DNA from: Campylobacter concisus UNSWCS
GTDB taxonomy: Bacteria; Campylobacterota; Campylobacteria; Campylobacterales; Campylobacteraceae
Length of the DNA stretch: 64,000 bases
Reading direction: 5' to 3'
Assembly: GCF_000466685.1 (NCBI RefSeq)
Contig: NZ_ANNG01000038.1
Span: forward strand, 1 to 64,000
Shown here: piece by piece, positions 53,818 through 64,000 of the stretch
Position numbering within the stretch: position 1 is the stretch's first letter
Layout: the number at the start of each line of letters is the position of its first letter
Made by a program: the position numbers and the translations under genes
The notes under the pieces: model-generated
What the model was told of the DNA's origin: nothing
What the model saw: the letters and a program-made list of their open reading frames with translations, nothing else
The model's database searches: none

Positions 53818-55212
53818 ATGAGCGGTATAGCTTTGATTGTCTGTTTTGTTATAGCAATCATCCTTATGATCGTTATGATCTCAAAGCTCAAGGTGCATCC
53901 ATTTTTGGCACTTATGAGTATATCTTTGGTGCTAGCAGTAGTCGCAGGTATCGATCTATCCAAGATCCCAGCGATGATAGGCGTTGGTTTTAGTGGCACA
54001 TTTAAGAGCATCGGCATCGTCATCATCTTTGGAACGATCATCGGCACAGTGCTTGAAAAAACGGGAGCTGCGCTAAAGCTAGCTGACATGGTCGTAAAGC
54101 TAGTCGGACAAAGACGCCCTGAGCTTGCCATGCTTATAATGGGCTGGGTTGTTGGCATACCGGTATTTTGCGATAGCGGTTTTGTCGTCTTAAACTCTAT
54201 CCGCGAGGCACTTTATAAGAAAATTTCAGCAAGCCCAGTTGCTATGTCAGTAGCGCTTAGCGGCGGTTTATATGCTTCTCACGTCTTTATCCCGCCAACT
54301 CCTGGCCCGATAGCCGCTGCTGGCACACTTGGCCTTGGAGGAAATTTACTTCTTGTCATCATCATGGGTACAGTAGTTTCAGTGCCTGTTTTGGTGGCTG
54401 TTTATTTCTTTTCAAAAAGTATCGCTAAAAGCGTAACTATCAGTGACAAAGAGGCTGATGATACGATAACAGCAAGCTATGAAGAGCTTTTAAAGAAATT
54501 TGGCACGTTACCTAGCGGATTTTTAAGCCTTGCTCCTATCATCATGCCTATCATCTTCATGGCGGTTGGCTCTGTGATCGATGTTTTAGCAAAACAAGGC
54601 ATGCTTGATAAAGCTGCGCTCTTGCCAAAGATATTTTTATTCTTAGGTAACCCTATCATCGCCCTTGCGATCGGCGTGATCTTTTGCGTATTTTTACTAG
54701 CTGAAACTAAAAAGATGAGAGAATTTGACCATATAACAAACGAATCATTAAAGATCGCCGGTCCGATACTTTTTATCACCGCAGCTGGCGGCGTTTTGGG
54801 CAACGTCATCACTGAGGCTGGCTTTGTAAATTTCATAAAAGAAAATGCCTCAACTATAAAAGCGATAGGAATTTTCTTCCCATTCATCATCTCAGCCGTG
54901 CTAAAAACCGCTCAAGGAAGCTCGACTGTGGCTATCATCACGACAGCCTCTATCATGGGAGCATTTAGCGCTGACAACTCACTCATGCAAACACTTGGCT
55001 TTACGAGCGAAATTTCAGCTGCACTTTGTGTCATGGCAATAGCATCTGGTGCTATGTGCGTATCTCACGCAAACGACAGCTATTTCTGGGTCGTGACAAA
55101 CTTTAGTAAGATGACCGCAGATCAAGGTTACCGCACGCAAACAGCGATGACATTTATCATGGGTATTGTTGGAATGATCAGCGTTTATATTCTATCTTTG
55201 GTGCTTTTATGA
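53818..55212 (+). CDS. GntP family permease (glycerate/gluconate)
   Basis: 464 residues starting MSGIALIVCFV; ATG 53818 has AAGGAG 6 bp upstream and lies 42 bases after another possible ATG. About 12-14 TM segments. GKTGAALKLADM-like and HVFIPPTPGPIAAAGTLGLG blocks are typical of GntP. It overlaps glycerate kinase by 4 bp, so D-glycerate is the more likely substrate than gluconate. Located in the inner membrane, proton symport. Confidence 0.85.
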   Translation: MSGIALIVCFVIAIILMIVMISKLKVHPFLALMSISLVLAVVAGIDLSKIPAMIGVGFSGTFKSIGIVIIFGTIIGTVLEKTGAALKLADMVVKLVGQRRPELAMLIMGWVVGIPVFCDSGFVVLNSIREALYKKISASPVAMSVALSGGLYASHVFIPPTPGPIAAAGTLGLGGNLLLVIIMGTVVSVPVLVAVYFFSKSIAKSVTISDKEADDTITASYEELLKKFGTLPSGFLSLAPIIMPIIFMAVGSVIDVLAKQGMLDKAALLPKIFLFLGNPIIALAIGVIFCVFLLAETKKMREFDHITNESLKIAGPILFITAAGGVLGNVITEAGFVNFIKENASTIKAIGIFFPFIISAVLKTAQGSSTVAIITTASIMGAFSADNSLMQTLGFTSEISAALCVMAIASGAMCVSHANDSYFWVVTNFSKMTADQGYRTQTAMTFIMGIVGMISVYILSLVLL

Positions 55213-56339
55213 GAATTTTGGTTGCGATTGATTCATTAAAAGGCTCGCTAAGCTCGCTTGAGGCGGGCCTTGCTATAAAAGAGGCGCTTGAGGATTTTTG
55301 TGACGTCGTCGTAAAGCCAGTCGCTGACGGCGGCGAGGGCAGCGTGGAGGCTATGGCTGATGCGCTTGATGCGAAATTTATAGATACCATTGTAAAAAAC
55401 CCGCTTGGCACTGAAATTTTGGCTAGATATGCTCTAAAAGACGACCTTGCCATACTTGAGATGTCAAGCGCTTCTGGGCTTACGCTCATAAATCCTGATG
55501 AGAGAAATCCTATGAAAACTAGCACATTTGGCTTTGGTCAGATGATAAAAGATGCCATTAGTAAAGGTGCTAGGAAATTTATCATAGGCATCGGTGGAAG
55601 TGCGACAAATGATGCTGGCACAGGCATGCTAAGCGCTCTTGGTTTTAAATTTTATGATAAAAATGGCGCTTTGCTTGAGGGCAAAGGAGAGGATCTAGCT
55701 CAAATTTGCGACTTTTCAGATGAAGAGGCGCTAAAAGAGCTAAAAGAGTGCGAATTTTTAATCGCCTGTGACGTGGATAATCCACTTTACGGCCAAAAGG
55801 GCGCAGCCTACGTCTATGCCCCACAAAAGGGCGCAAATGGCCGCATGGTAAAGCAGCTTGATGATGGGCTAAAGCACTTTGCAGGCCTTGTAAAAGAGAA
55901 AAATGGCACTAAATTTCATACGCAAAAGGGCGCTGGAGCAGCTGGCGGACTTGGCTTTGCTTTTGTGGCATTTTTGGGCGCAAAGCTCAAGCCTGGCATC
56001 GAGATCATCACGCAGACAATAGCACTTGAAGATGAGATCAAAAAGGCTGATCTTGTCATCACTGGCGAAGGCCGCATGGACTTTCAAAGCACCATGGGCA
56101 AGACCCCAACAGGCGTGGCAAAGCTAGCTAAGAGGCATCATAAGCCAGTCATCGCGCTTGCTGGAAGCGTGCAAAGGTGCGCCAAAGACTGCCATAAACA
56201 CGGCATAGATGCCTATTTTTGCATACTAAATGAGCCAATGAGCCTTGAAGAAGCCATGCGAAAAGATAATGCCATTAGAAATTTAAAGATGACTGCCGAG
56301 CAAGTCATCCGCCTTTATATGCTAAATCACAAAGCATAA
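55209..56339 (+). CDS. glxK: Glycerate 2-kinase (GlxK family)
   Basis: 376 residues. VAIDSLKGSLSSLEAGLAIK at the start, VADGGEGSVEAM, GIGGSATNDAGTGMLSALGF (near 118-137) and TQKGAGAAGGLGFA (near 238) are typical of the GlxK/GarK glycerate kinase family. It phosphorylates D-glycerate to 2-phosphoglycerate, which then enters at enolase (also in this window). Overlaps the permease by ATGA. Followed by a strong terminator. Confidence 0.93.
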   Translation: MRILVAIDSLKGSLSSLEAGLAIKEALEDFCDVVVKPVADGGEGSVEAMADALDAKFIDTIVKNPLGTEILARYALKDDLAILEMSSASGLTLINPDERNPMKTSTFGFGQMIKDAISKGARKFIIGIGGSATNDAGTGMLSALGFKFYDKNGALLEGKGEDLAQICDFSDEEALKELKECEFLIACDVDNPLYGQKGAAYVYAPQKGANGRMVKQLDDGLKHFAGLVKEKNGTKFHTQKGAGAAGGLGFAFVAFLGAKLKPGIEIITQTIALEDEIKKADLVITGEGRMDFQSTMGKTPTGVAKLAKRHHKPVIALAGSVQRCAKDCHKHGIDAYFCILNEPMSLEEAMRKDNAIRNLKMTAEQVIRLYMLNHKA

Positions 56340-56344
56340 ATTTA

Positions 56345-56375
56345 AAAAAGATAGAAGCTAAATTTCTATCTTTTT
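56345..56375 (+). terminator. Terminator of the glycerate operon
   Basis: 11-bp stem AAAAGATAGAA / TTCTATCTTTT with a 7-base loop and T-run, 5 bp after the glxK stop. Confidence 0.75.
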
Positions 56376-56376
56376 C

Positions 56377-56726
56377 TCTCTAAATTTCAACTTCAAATTT
56401 TTACTCACAAGGTGCTACAAACTACAAAGATAAGAAAGATAGGCTAGTTTGATATAAATTTGGCGAGTAGAGTGAAATTTGCTTGCCAAATTTCATTTTC
56501 GTGCGACTTTTTATTCATGCGGCGTAAAATTAGATGCAGGGCAAGCTTTTAGGCTGCTTACAAGCTAAAAATTCTCGCGTATTTATAGAGTTTCGTAGTT
56601 AAATTTAGTGTTTTAAATTTTGTATGGGTAAATTTAATATCATCTGAAGCGTGCCAGCTGGTCCTTCAAGCAGCGTTTTAAATTTGCATGGGTTAAATTT
56701 ACTATTGATGGTTTGCTTTTAGTGCC
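56377..56726. other. Non-coding gap before xerH with two short direct repeats
   Basis: About 350 bp with no gene. Two near-identical 30-base units, AGTGTTTTAAATTTTGTATG (56607) and AGCGTTTTAAATTTGCATGG (56672), each followed by G(G)TTAAATTTA or GGTAAATTTA, lie 65 bp apart. No promoter or RNA recognised. A dif site could be near xerH, but I cannot identify it from memory. Confidence 0.35.
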
Positions 56727-57779
56727 CTAGTTTGCCAGATCCTCAGCCACATTGGCAGCGAGTTTTAGTTTATCGCTATCAAAGTGTGTGTAAATTCGCG
56801 AGGTATTTAGGCTCGCATGTCCAAGGGCTTCTTGCACTAGCACGAGGTCTTTTTGCTTTTTATAAAGCATCGTTGCAAAGGTGTGGCGTAGCATGTGAGC
56901 ACCATTTTTCTCTTTTCTGATACCTGCTTTAAATAAAATTTGCTCCACGATACGGCTAACATAAGCCTGCGTGAGCCTCGTGCCTTTTTTATTTATAAAA
57001 AGATAGCCCTCTTTGTTGATGTAGTTTATGGCGATTGCGTTTAGATGCGCTTCGATTAGGTGGCGCTTTATCATTACGATGCGGTATTTGTTGCCTTTAC
57101 CACGAATTCTAATGATAAAAAGATCGCCATCTTCGGTGATATCTTTTCTCTTTAAATTTAGCGCCTCGCTCACACGGATGCCAGTAAAGATAATGACCTT
57201 GATTATGAGCTTGTTGCGGTTTGAGTTTTGCTTAAAGTCGCTCTGCTCGATCGCATCAAGAAATTTCTTGACCTCATCTTCGCCCATAAACTCAGGCAGC
57301 TTTTGCCCTTTGTTGCCACTAACGCCGCCCCAGTTTTTTAAATTTATATCAAAAACATGAGCTTTGCCGTCCTCTTCGTTTTGTTTGTCTAAAAAGGCAA
57401 AGAAATTTATCACTGAAATTCTGTAGTTTTTCTTGCTCGCATCGCTTAGTCCGCCAGTCGTACTTGCTAGAATTTCACTTAACAGCTCTTCATCTATCTG
57501 CTTTAGGCTGCTAAGCTCATAAAATTTCATCGTCTCATATATCTTTTTAAGTGGGTTAAAGTAGGTATTTATGCCAGTTAGACCTGCATTTCTCGCGCTT
57601 TTTACCAGCCCATCAAGCTGCTCTATATTTTTTATCTCGCGGCTTAGGGCGAAATTTACACTTGCAAGCGCCTTTGGGTCTCTTAGCTCCTTGTTTGAAA
57701 GCGAGCTAAGTTTAAATTTGACATAGCGAGTTAGCCAAAATATAAATGAGTTTTCAAAACTATCTTTACAACGGGGCAA
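56727..57779 (-). CDS. xerH: Tyrosine recombinase XerH
   Basis: 350 residues, longer than XerC/D because of an N-terminal extension, as in Helicobacter and Campylobacter XerH. Catalytic residues: Arg in TGIRVSEALN (near 200), His-x-x-Arg in AHMLRHTFATML (near 293-296), His in LGHASLN and Tyr in TSRIYTHFD (near 329). It resolves chromosome dimers at the single difH site; this group of bacteria uses one Xer protein. No integrase-specific neighbours, so not a phage integrase. Confidence 0.88.
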   Translation of the reverse strand: MPRCKDSFENSFIFWLTRYVKFKLSSLSNKELRDPKALASVNFALSREIKNIEQLDGLVKSARNAGLTGINTYFNPLKKIYETMKFYELSSLKQIDEELLSEILASTTGGLSDASKKNYRISVINFFAFLDKQNEEDGKAHVFDINLKNWGGVSGNKGQKLPEFMGEDEVKKFLDAIEQSDFKQNSNRNKLIIKVIIFTGIRVSEALNLKRKDITEDGDLFIIRIRGKGNKYRIVMIKRHLIEAHLNAIAINYINKEGYLFINKKGTRLTQAYVSRIVEQILFKAGIRKEKNGAHMLRHTFATMLYKKQKDLVLVQEALGHASLNTSRIYTHFDSDKLKLAANVAEDLAN

Positions 57780-57815
57780 AATTTAAAAATAAGCTTAAAT
57801 TACAAATATCAAAAA

Positions 57816-58676
57816 CTATAAAAGCTTAAGCACATATCCATTTTCAGCGGTTTCAAGCTTATATTTATGCATCTTATCAAGCTCTAAAACCACTCTGAAA
57901 TACTTATCATGCCAGCCGATTATTACGTTTTTAAATGTCTCGTTTTCAAGCTTTAAATTTCTAGTTTTAAAGCTTCTTGGAGGTTTTGCAAAGTCAAGTA
58001 CGATCTTGTTTTTTTCGTAGGCAAAGTGCTTTAAAATTTTAGCTTTTGTGATGATATTTAGCTCTTTTTCATGCGTCAAAAAGCTGATAAATCCCAAGAA
58101 TTTAACCTCTTTTTCGCTGCTCTTTGTCTCTTGAACAGGCTTTGAGGCTGGCTCAATTTTTACTTCGACTACCTTTTGCTCAGGCTTAGCTGGCTCTTTT
58201 GTTTTTTTTGTGCCAAGGTCGATCACCACGACGTTTGGTGTTGGCACATCTGAGGTTTTATTTCTATCTTTGTTTGAAATTTTGGTCTCATTTTTTTCTA
58301 TTATCACTGGCGTGCTTACCTTTTGAGCTGGCACCTCTGCCATCGTGACAGAAACATCTAGTTTTTTAGCTGCGACTGGTTCTGGATTTTTCATCTTGCT
58401 TAGGGCAAATTCATCGTTCCAGTCGATAGTTTTGTTTATATCAGTTAGTCTTTTTTCTTTTATGCTGCCGTCATTTGCTCTGTATCTTATGGTGACATCA
58501 AGTAGTAGCATCGCATCACTTGGAAATTTAAACGAGAGCGAGTTGAAGCTGTCATATTTTTCGACGACGTTTGTCGTCATAACGCTTGTGTTTAGCTCGC
58601 TAATAGGCATAAATGGGTTTTCTCTGGCGCATAAGCTCGCAGTCAAGATAGATAAAACTAACCAAATTTTCTTCAT
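57816..58676 (-). CDS. Exported protein with AMIN-like C-terminal domain
   Basis: 286 residues with a signal peptide (ending near SLCA). The middle is Lys/Pro/Val-rich and probably flexible. The C-terminal part (KIVLDFAKPPRSFKTRNLKL, KNVIIGWHDKYFRVVLELD) resembles an AMIN domain, which binds peptidoglycan or envelope complexes. It lies 5 bp after an FtsB-like gene and may be transcribed with eno and recA. Function inferred: cell-wall binding. Confidence 0.65.
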   Translation of the reverse strand: MKKIWLVLSILTASLCARENPFMPISELNTSVMTTNVVEKYDSFNSLSFKFPSDAMLLLDVTIRYRANDGSIKEKRLTDINKTIDWNDEFALSKMKNPEPVAAKKLDVSVTMAEVPAQKVSTPVIIEKNETKISNKDRNKTSDVPTPNVVVIDLGTKKTKEPAKPEQKVVEVKIEPASKPVQETKSSEKEVKFLGFISFLTHEKELNIITKAKILKHFAYEKNKIVLDFAKPPRSFKTRNLKLENETFKNVIIGWHDKYFRVVLELDKMHKYKLETAENGYVLKLL

Positions 58677-58681
58677 CGTTC

Positions 58682-61316
<2,635 letters not shown>

Positions 61317-61378
61317 TTTTTACCTTATAGTTGAAATTTGGCTTGATTTTATCTAAAAAGAGATGAATTTTACTTGAT

Positions 61379-61867
61379 TTACTCGCAAATTATAATATTT
61401 TCGCCAAGCAGTGCAGCGCTATCAATAAGAGCAAAAAGCTGCTCTTTTTCAAACAAAAATCCATAAATTTGATCTTCATTTTTTAGTATTGCAAGCTTAA
61501 ATGGCTCTACAAGCGAGCTTGCGCAAAGGTTTAAAAAAGCTTCATCAATATGATTTTGTGAAATTTGGGGTTTGGTTTTGAAATTTTCATCTTTTATAAA
61601 AGAGATAAATTCCTCTTGCGAGGTAGATTTATTAAATTTAAAAATTAGTTTTTCTTTTAAGGCTTCAGCCAAAATTTCATCAAATTTAACTAGGTCGATG
61701 TGATCTTTTACACCCAAAATTTTGGCAAAATTTAGCAGATTTTTATCATAATCAGCCATATTTTTCTCATGCTCGCTTTGTGCCTTTTTAGCCCTATAAA
61801 TGGCGTAAAAACCAATCATAATAAACAAAATAGAAAGTGTTAAAACTTCTGCTAAAAACTCACTCAT
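61379..61867 (-). CDS. Single-TM protein of unknown function
   Basis: 162 residues starting MSEFLAEVLTL; ATG 61867 is chosen because AAGG lies 6 bp before it, while the TTG at 61888 would overlap murB. TM at about 5-25 (ending IYRAKKAQ), then a soluble alpha-helical part with no motif I recognise. It follows murB by 8 bp, so probably co-transcribed. Function unknown. Confidence 0.6.
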   Translation of the reverse strand: MSEFLAEVLTLSILFIMIGFYAIYRAKKAQSEHEKNMADYDKNLLNFAKILGVKDHIDLVKFDEILAEALKEKLIFKFNKSTSQEEFISFIKDENFKTKPQISQNHIDEAFLNLCASSLVEPFKLAILKNEDQIYGFLFEKEQLFALIDSAALLGENIIICE

Positions 61868-61875
61868 CATCATCC

Positions 61876-62673
61876 TTATAAAATGCAAACTTCAGTCTTA
61901 AGCTCTACGCTAAATTTCTCTAAAACCCTAGCCTTTGCCAAATTTATAAGGCTAGTGGCGTCTTCAAAGCTTGCGTGGTTAAAATTTATCAAAAAATTTG
62001 CGTGCTCTTCGCTAAATTTCGCTCCGCCGATCACGTATCCCTTTAGTCCAACTGCCTCCAGCAACGCCCCTGCAAAGTGCCCTTCAGGATTTACAAAGCA
62101 GCTGCCAAAGCTAGCGCCTTTTGGTTGATTTGCCCTTTTTGCGCTTATGGCTTCAGATATGCTCGCGTCAAAGCCGCTTTGAAGCTTAAATTTAGCTCCC
62201 AAAATGGCCTCATCTATACCGCTGTGACGGTAGCTAAAGCTTATCTCATCTTTGCTCACCCAGCCACGAGCCAGACGCACATGCGTGAGGTTGTCGCTTA
62301 TACTAAATTTAAGCAGCCCAGCGTTCATCTTGACAAGTCCGCCAAGCGTGCCTGGGATATTTTTTAAAAACTCAAGACCAGCTATGTTGCTTTGCTTGGC
62401 AAAGTTATAAATTTTAGCTGATTTTGTCGCAGCACCTATCTCAAGGTGGATTTTCTCACCGAAGCGTTCTAAATTTATGTAGTCAAAGCTCTTGCCAAGC
62501 ATCGCCATTTTTGGGGGATTTGGCGAGATAAGCAAGTTGTTGCCCCCGCCTATCATCACAGCGCCTAAAAACTCGGCCGAATTTAGATCTTCAAGGCTAT
62601 CAACCTCGAAAATTTCATGCACGCCGCCTATCCTAACAGAGGTAAATTTAGAAAAATCAACAAGCCTCGTCAC
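61876..62673 (-). CDS. murB: UDP-N-acetylenolpyruvoylglucosamine reductase
   Basis: 265 residues, the short MurB type. MIGGGNNLLISPN (near 40), NIPGTLGGLVKMNAG (near 104) and the active-site KGASFGSCFVNP (near 190) with Ser/Cys are visible. It reduces UDP-GlcNAc-enolpyruvate to UDP-MurNAc in peptidoglycan synthesis using FAD and NADPH. GTG start overlapping the fliQ stop as GTGA. Confidence 0.94.
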   Translation of the reverse strand: MTRLVDFSKFTSVRIGGVHEIFEVDSLEDLNSAEFLGAVMIGGGNNLLISPNPPKMAMLGKSFDYINLERFGEKIHLEIGAATKSAKIYNFAKQSNIAGLEFLKNIPGTLGGLVKMNAGLLKFSISDNLTHVRLARGWVSKDEISFSYRHSGIDEAILGAKFKLQSGFDASISEAISAKRANQPKGASFGSCFVNPEGHFAGALLEAVGLKGYVIGGAKFSEEHANFLINFNHASFEDATSLINLAKARVLEKFSVELKTEVCIL

Positions 62674-62936
62674 TGGATAAATTCCGGTATAAAATCAAGC
62701 ATGCGAGTGGTAAATTCAACCATCATCGAGATCATCCAAGGCATTAAAAATATGATGACAACGACGACTAGCAAGATCTTTGGCACGAAGCTTAGCGTGG
62801 TTTCGTTTATCTGCGTGGTCGCTTGAAAGATGGAGATGATAAGACCAGCGATCAGGCCACTTAGCAGCATCGGAAGGCTGATATAAAGGGCGATCTTAAA
62901 GGTTTCAACTCCAAGCGAGACAAGCGTGCTTTGCAT
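62670..62936 (-). CDS. fliQ: Flagellar export apparatus protein FliQ
   Basis: 88 residues with two TM segments (about 14-38 and 52-72). ISIFQATTQINETTLSFVPK is the FliQ/SctS family core. It forms part of the export gate of the flagellar type III secretion system. Lies between mqnD (one-base overlap) and murB; FliQ is often away from the large flagellar operons in Campylobacter. Confidence 0.95.
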   Translation of the reverse strand: MQSTLVSLGVETFKIALYISLPMLLSGLIAGLIISIFQATTQINETTLSFVPKILLVVVVIIFLMPWMISMMVEFTTRMLDFIPEFIQ

Positions 62937-63808
62937 CAGCTAAACCTTACTTCGTTGTATTCAGTTGGGATTAGGTAGTCGTTTACGTCGATCGGCTTTT
63001 CAAAAAAACCTTTGTCATAGCCTATTTGATAGAGCTTATTTAGCGCTTTTAGCTGCGTTTCGTTCATGCTTATTGACTCGTCATTTGCGTATAAATTTAG
63101 ATACGTTTTTAGCTCGTCTTTGCCAACTCTTATTAAATTTCGCTCCATTAGCATGTGAGATAAAAATGGCTTGTGTGAAGTGGCGATCCTAACGGCCTCG
63201 CTAAGCACTCTCTCGCACTCGATGGCGTCAGTTATGGGCAGACTTCGTCTAAGCGCCATGCCACCAAGTGGAAGCGGTAAATTTTCGCCGTTTAGCTCGC
63301 TCCAGATGTCCCAAATTTCACGTTCTACGCAGAGCTTGTCTGAGAAATTTAAGATACTTTCATGTATGAGCACGCCAGCATCGACCTCGCCGCTAAGCAC
63401 GGCATTTTCGATCTCTAAGAAATTTTTATAAACGATCCTTGCCTCTGGGTAGGCTATACGAAAAAGCAGAGCATTTGTCGTGTTTTTGCCAGAGAGAGCG
63501 ACTTTGAAATTTCGCTTTAGCTGCTTATCTTTTAGCTTGATAAGTTTTGGACCATATCCGTTGCCAAAGCTCACGGCGCAGCGTAAAAGTGCAAATTCAT
63601 CGCAAATTTTAGGATAGAGTGCAAAGCTGATCGCTGTGGCCTCATAAGTGCCTTTTAGCGCCTCTTCGTTTAGTGTCTCTATATCAAGCGCCTTTGATGT
63701 GAAGGCTAAATTTTTACTGCTAACCCAGCCAAATTTGACCGCGGCATACATGAAAATATCGTCAGCGTCCGGCGAGTGAGCGACATTTATAGTTTTTAGA
63801 TTATGCAA
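62936..63808 (-). CDS. mqnD: 1,4-dihydroxy-6-naphthoate synthase (futalosine menaquinone pathway)
   Basis: 290 residues, TTG start with AAGGATC about 7 bp upstream. AHSPDADDIFMYAAVKFGW at the N-terminus and VLIHESILNF (near 165) are MqnD/MqnA superfamily motifs; the SPDADD form favours MqnD. It converts cyclic dehypoxanthinyl futalosine to dihydroxynaphthoate, an alternative route to menaquinone in Campylobacter. Supplies the quinone used by the bc1 complex. Confidence 0.88.
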   Translation of the reverse strand: MHNLKTINVAHSPDADDIFMYAAVKFGWVSSKNLAFTSKALDIETLNEEALKGTYEATAISFALYPKICDEFALLRCAVSFGNGYGPKLIKLKDKQLKRNFKVALSGKNTTNALLFRIAYPEARIVYKNFLEIENAVLSGEVDAGVLIHESILNFSDKLCVEREIWDIWSELNGENLPLPLGGMALRRSLPITDAIECERVLSEAVRIATSHKPFLSHMLMERNLIRVGKDELKTYLNLYANDESISMNETQLKALNKLYQIGYDKGFFEKPIDVNDYLIPTEYNEVRFS

Positions 63809-63863
63809 AGATGATCCTTTTTTTGATTACGCCATTTTAATGAAATTTATTTAAAATAAAGTT

Positions 63864-64000
63864 TTAAGGGCGGTTTTGAAACGATTTTACCAGCTTTGCC
63901 TCTTTGAAATTTAGCACGTATTTCACGTCTATGGCGTCTTTAGCGCCTTTTCTTCGAGCTTGGAGCGTTGAGTAAAATGGATGCTTAAGTTCAAGCATCT
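63864..64000 (-). CDS. Gene 3' end, partial, product not recognised
   Basis: The minus-strand frame runs from the window edge to a stop at 63864-63866: about 45 residues, MLELKHPFYSTLQARRKGAK ... KLVKSFQNRP. The tail is basic (RRKGAKD). The ATG at 63998 may or may not be the true start; the frame could continue beyond the window. 55 bp separate its stop from the mqnD start. Too little is visible to name it. Confidence 0.45.
   Translation of the reverse strand, partial: MLELKHPFYSTLQARRKGAKDAIDVKYVLNFKEAKLVKSFQNRP

Noticed and set aside
56727-57779. XerH as a phage or island integrase
   Set aside because: It has the XerH length and motifs, sits among core genes, and there are no att repeats or cargo genes.

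Overview
The window looks like a chromosome segment from a Campylobacter species, probably of the C. concisus group. The DNA is AT-rich, full of AAATTT runs, and TTG/GTG starts are common. Several sets of neighbours match the C. jejuni gene order as I remember it: DUF2325-hypothetical-fldA, vacJ-ttg2D-RND, modA-Mop-modC/B, mobA-pldA and petABC. XerH, FliQ, MqnD (futalosine menaquinone route), a single-chain pyruvate:flavodoxin oxidoreductase and a selenocysteine tRNA also fit. The species assignment is inference.

Region 1 (1-8200) is accessory and very different from the rest. It opens with the 3' end of a long gene whose visible 505 residues look like the C-terminal part of a polymorphic/CDI-type toxin. 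About 14 small genes follow, all on the + strand. Several are paralogous: a two-TM plus zinc-ribbon family (four genes and one broken copy), a YGKYYxRGW membrane family (two), and a tandem pair of soluble proteins resembling Imm41-type immunity proteins. Short decayed reading frames lie just before many of them. Some read as convincing protein C-termini and stop within an ATGA overlap with the next start. I read this as an active toxin/immunity pair followed by an array of orphan cassettes that kept the immunity genes but only the toxin tails. This is the best candidate here for an undescribed system.

Region 2 (8270-23231) is metabolism and transport: a uracil/hypoxanthine-DNA glycosylase, pyruvate:ferredoxin/flavodoxin oxidoreductase, an MFS exporter, an operon ending in flavodoxin with a possible Fur site, an amino-acid (cystine-like) ABC transporter with three tandem binding proteins, and a 1150-residue LplT-PlsC-AAS lysophospholipid repair fusion.

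Region 3 (23403-43256) holds mnmG, the cytochrome bc1 operon petABC, a CPA2 antiporter-citrate synthase-CysQ run, a methyltransferase and a redoxin, the molybdate operon modE-modA-mop-modC-modB, and a phospholipid-transport operon (MlaA, MlaC and an RND protein).

Region 4 (43332-56339) starts with the selenocysteine tRNA gene. It continues with an NFACT (RqcH-like) protein, a chemoreceptor, a TonB-dependent siderophore receptor with a Fur-like site and mosaic composition, leuC without leuD next to it, a SemiSWEET transporter, mobA-pldA, and a GntP permease with glycerate kinase. Molybdate uptake, MobA and selC together suggest molybdo-selenoenzymes such as formate dehydrogenase elsewhere in the genome.

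Region 5 (56727-64000) is all on the minus strand: xerH, an AMIN-like periplasmic protein, an FtsB-like protein, eno, recA, a membrane protein, murB, fliQ, mqnD and the 3' end of one more gene. No CRISPR array, rRNA or insertion sequence was seen.
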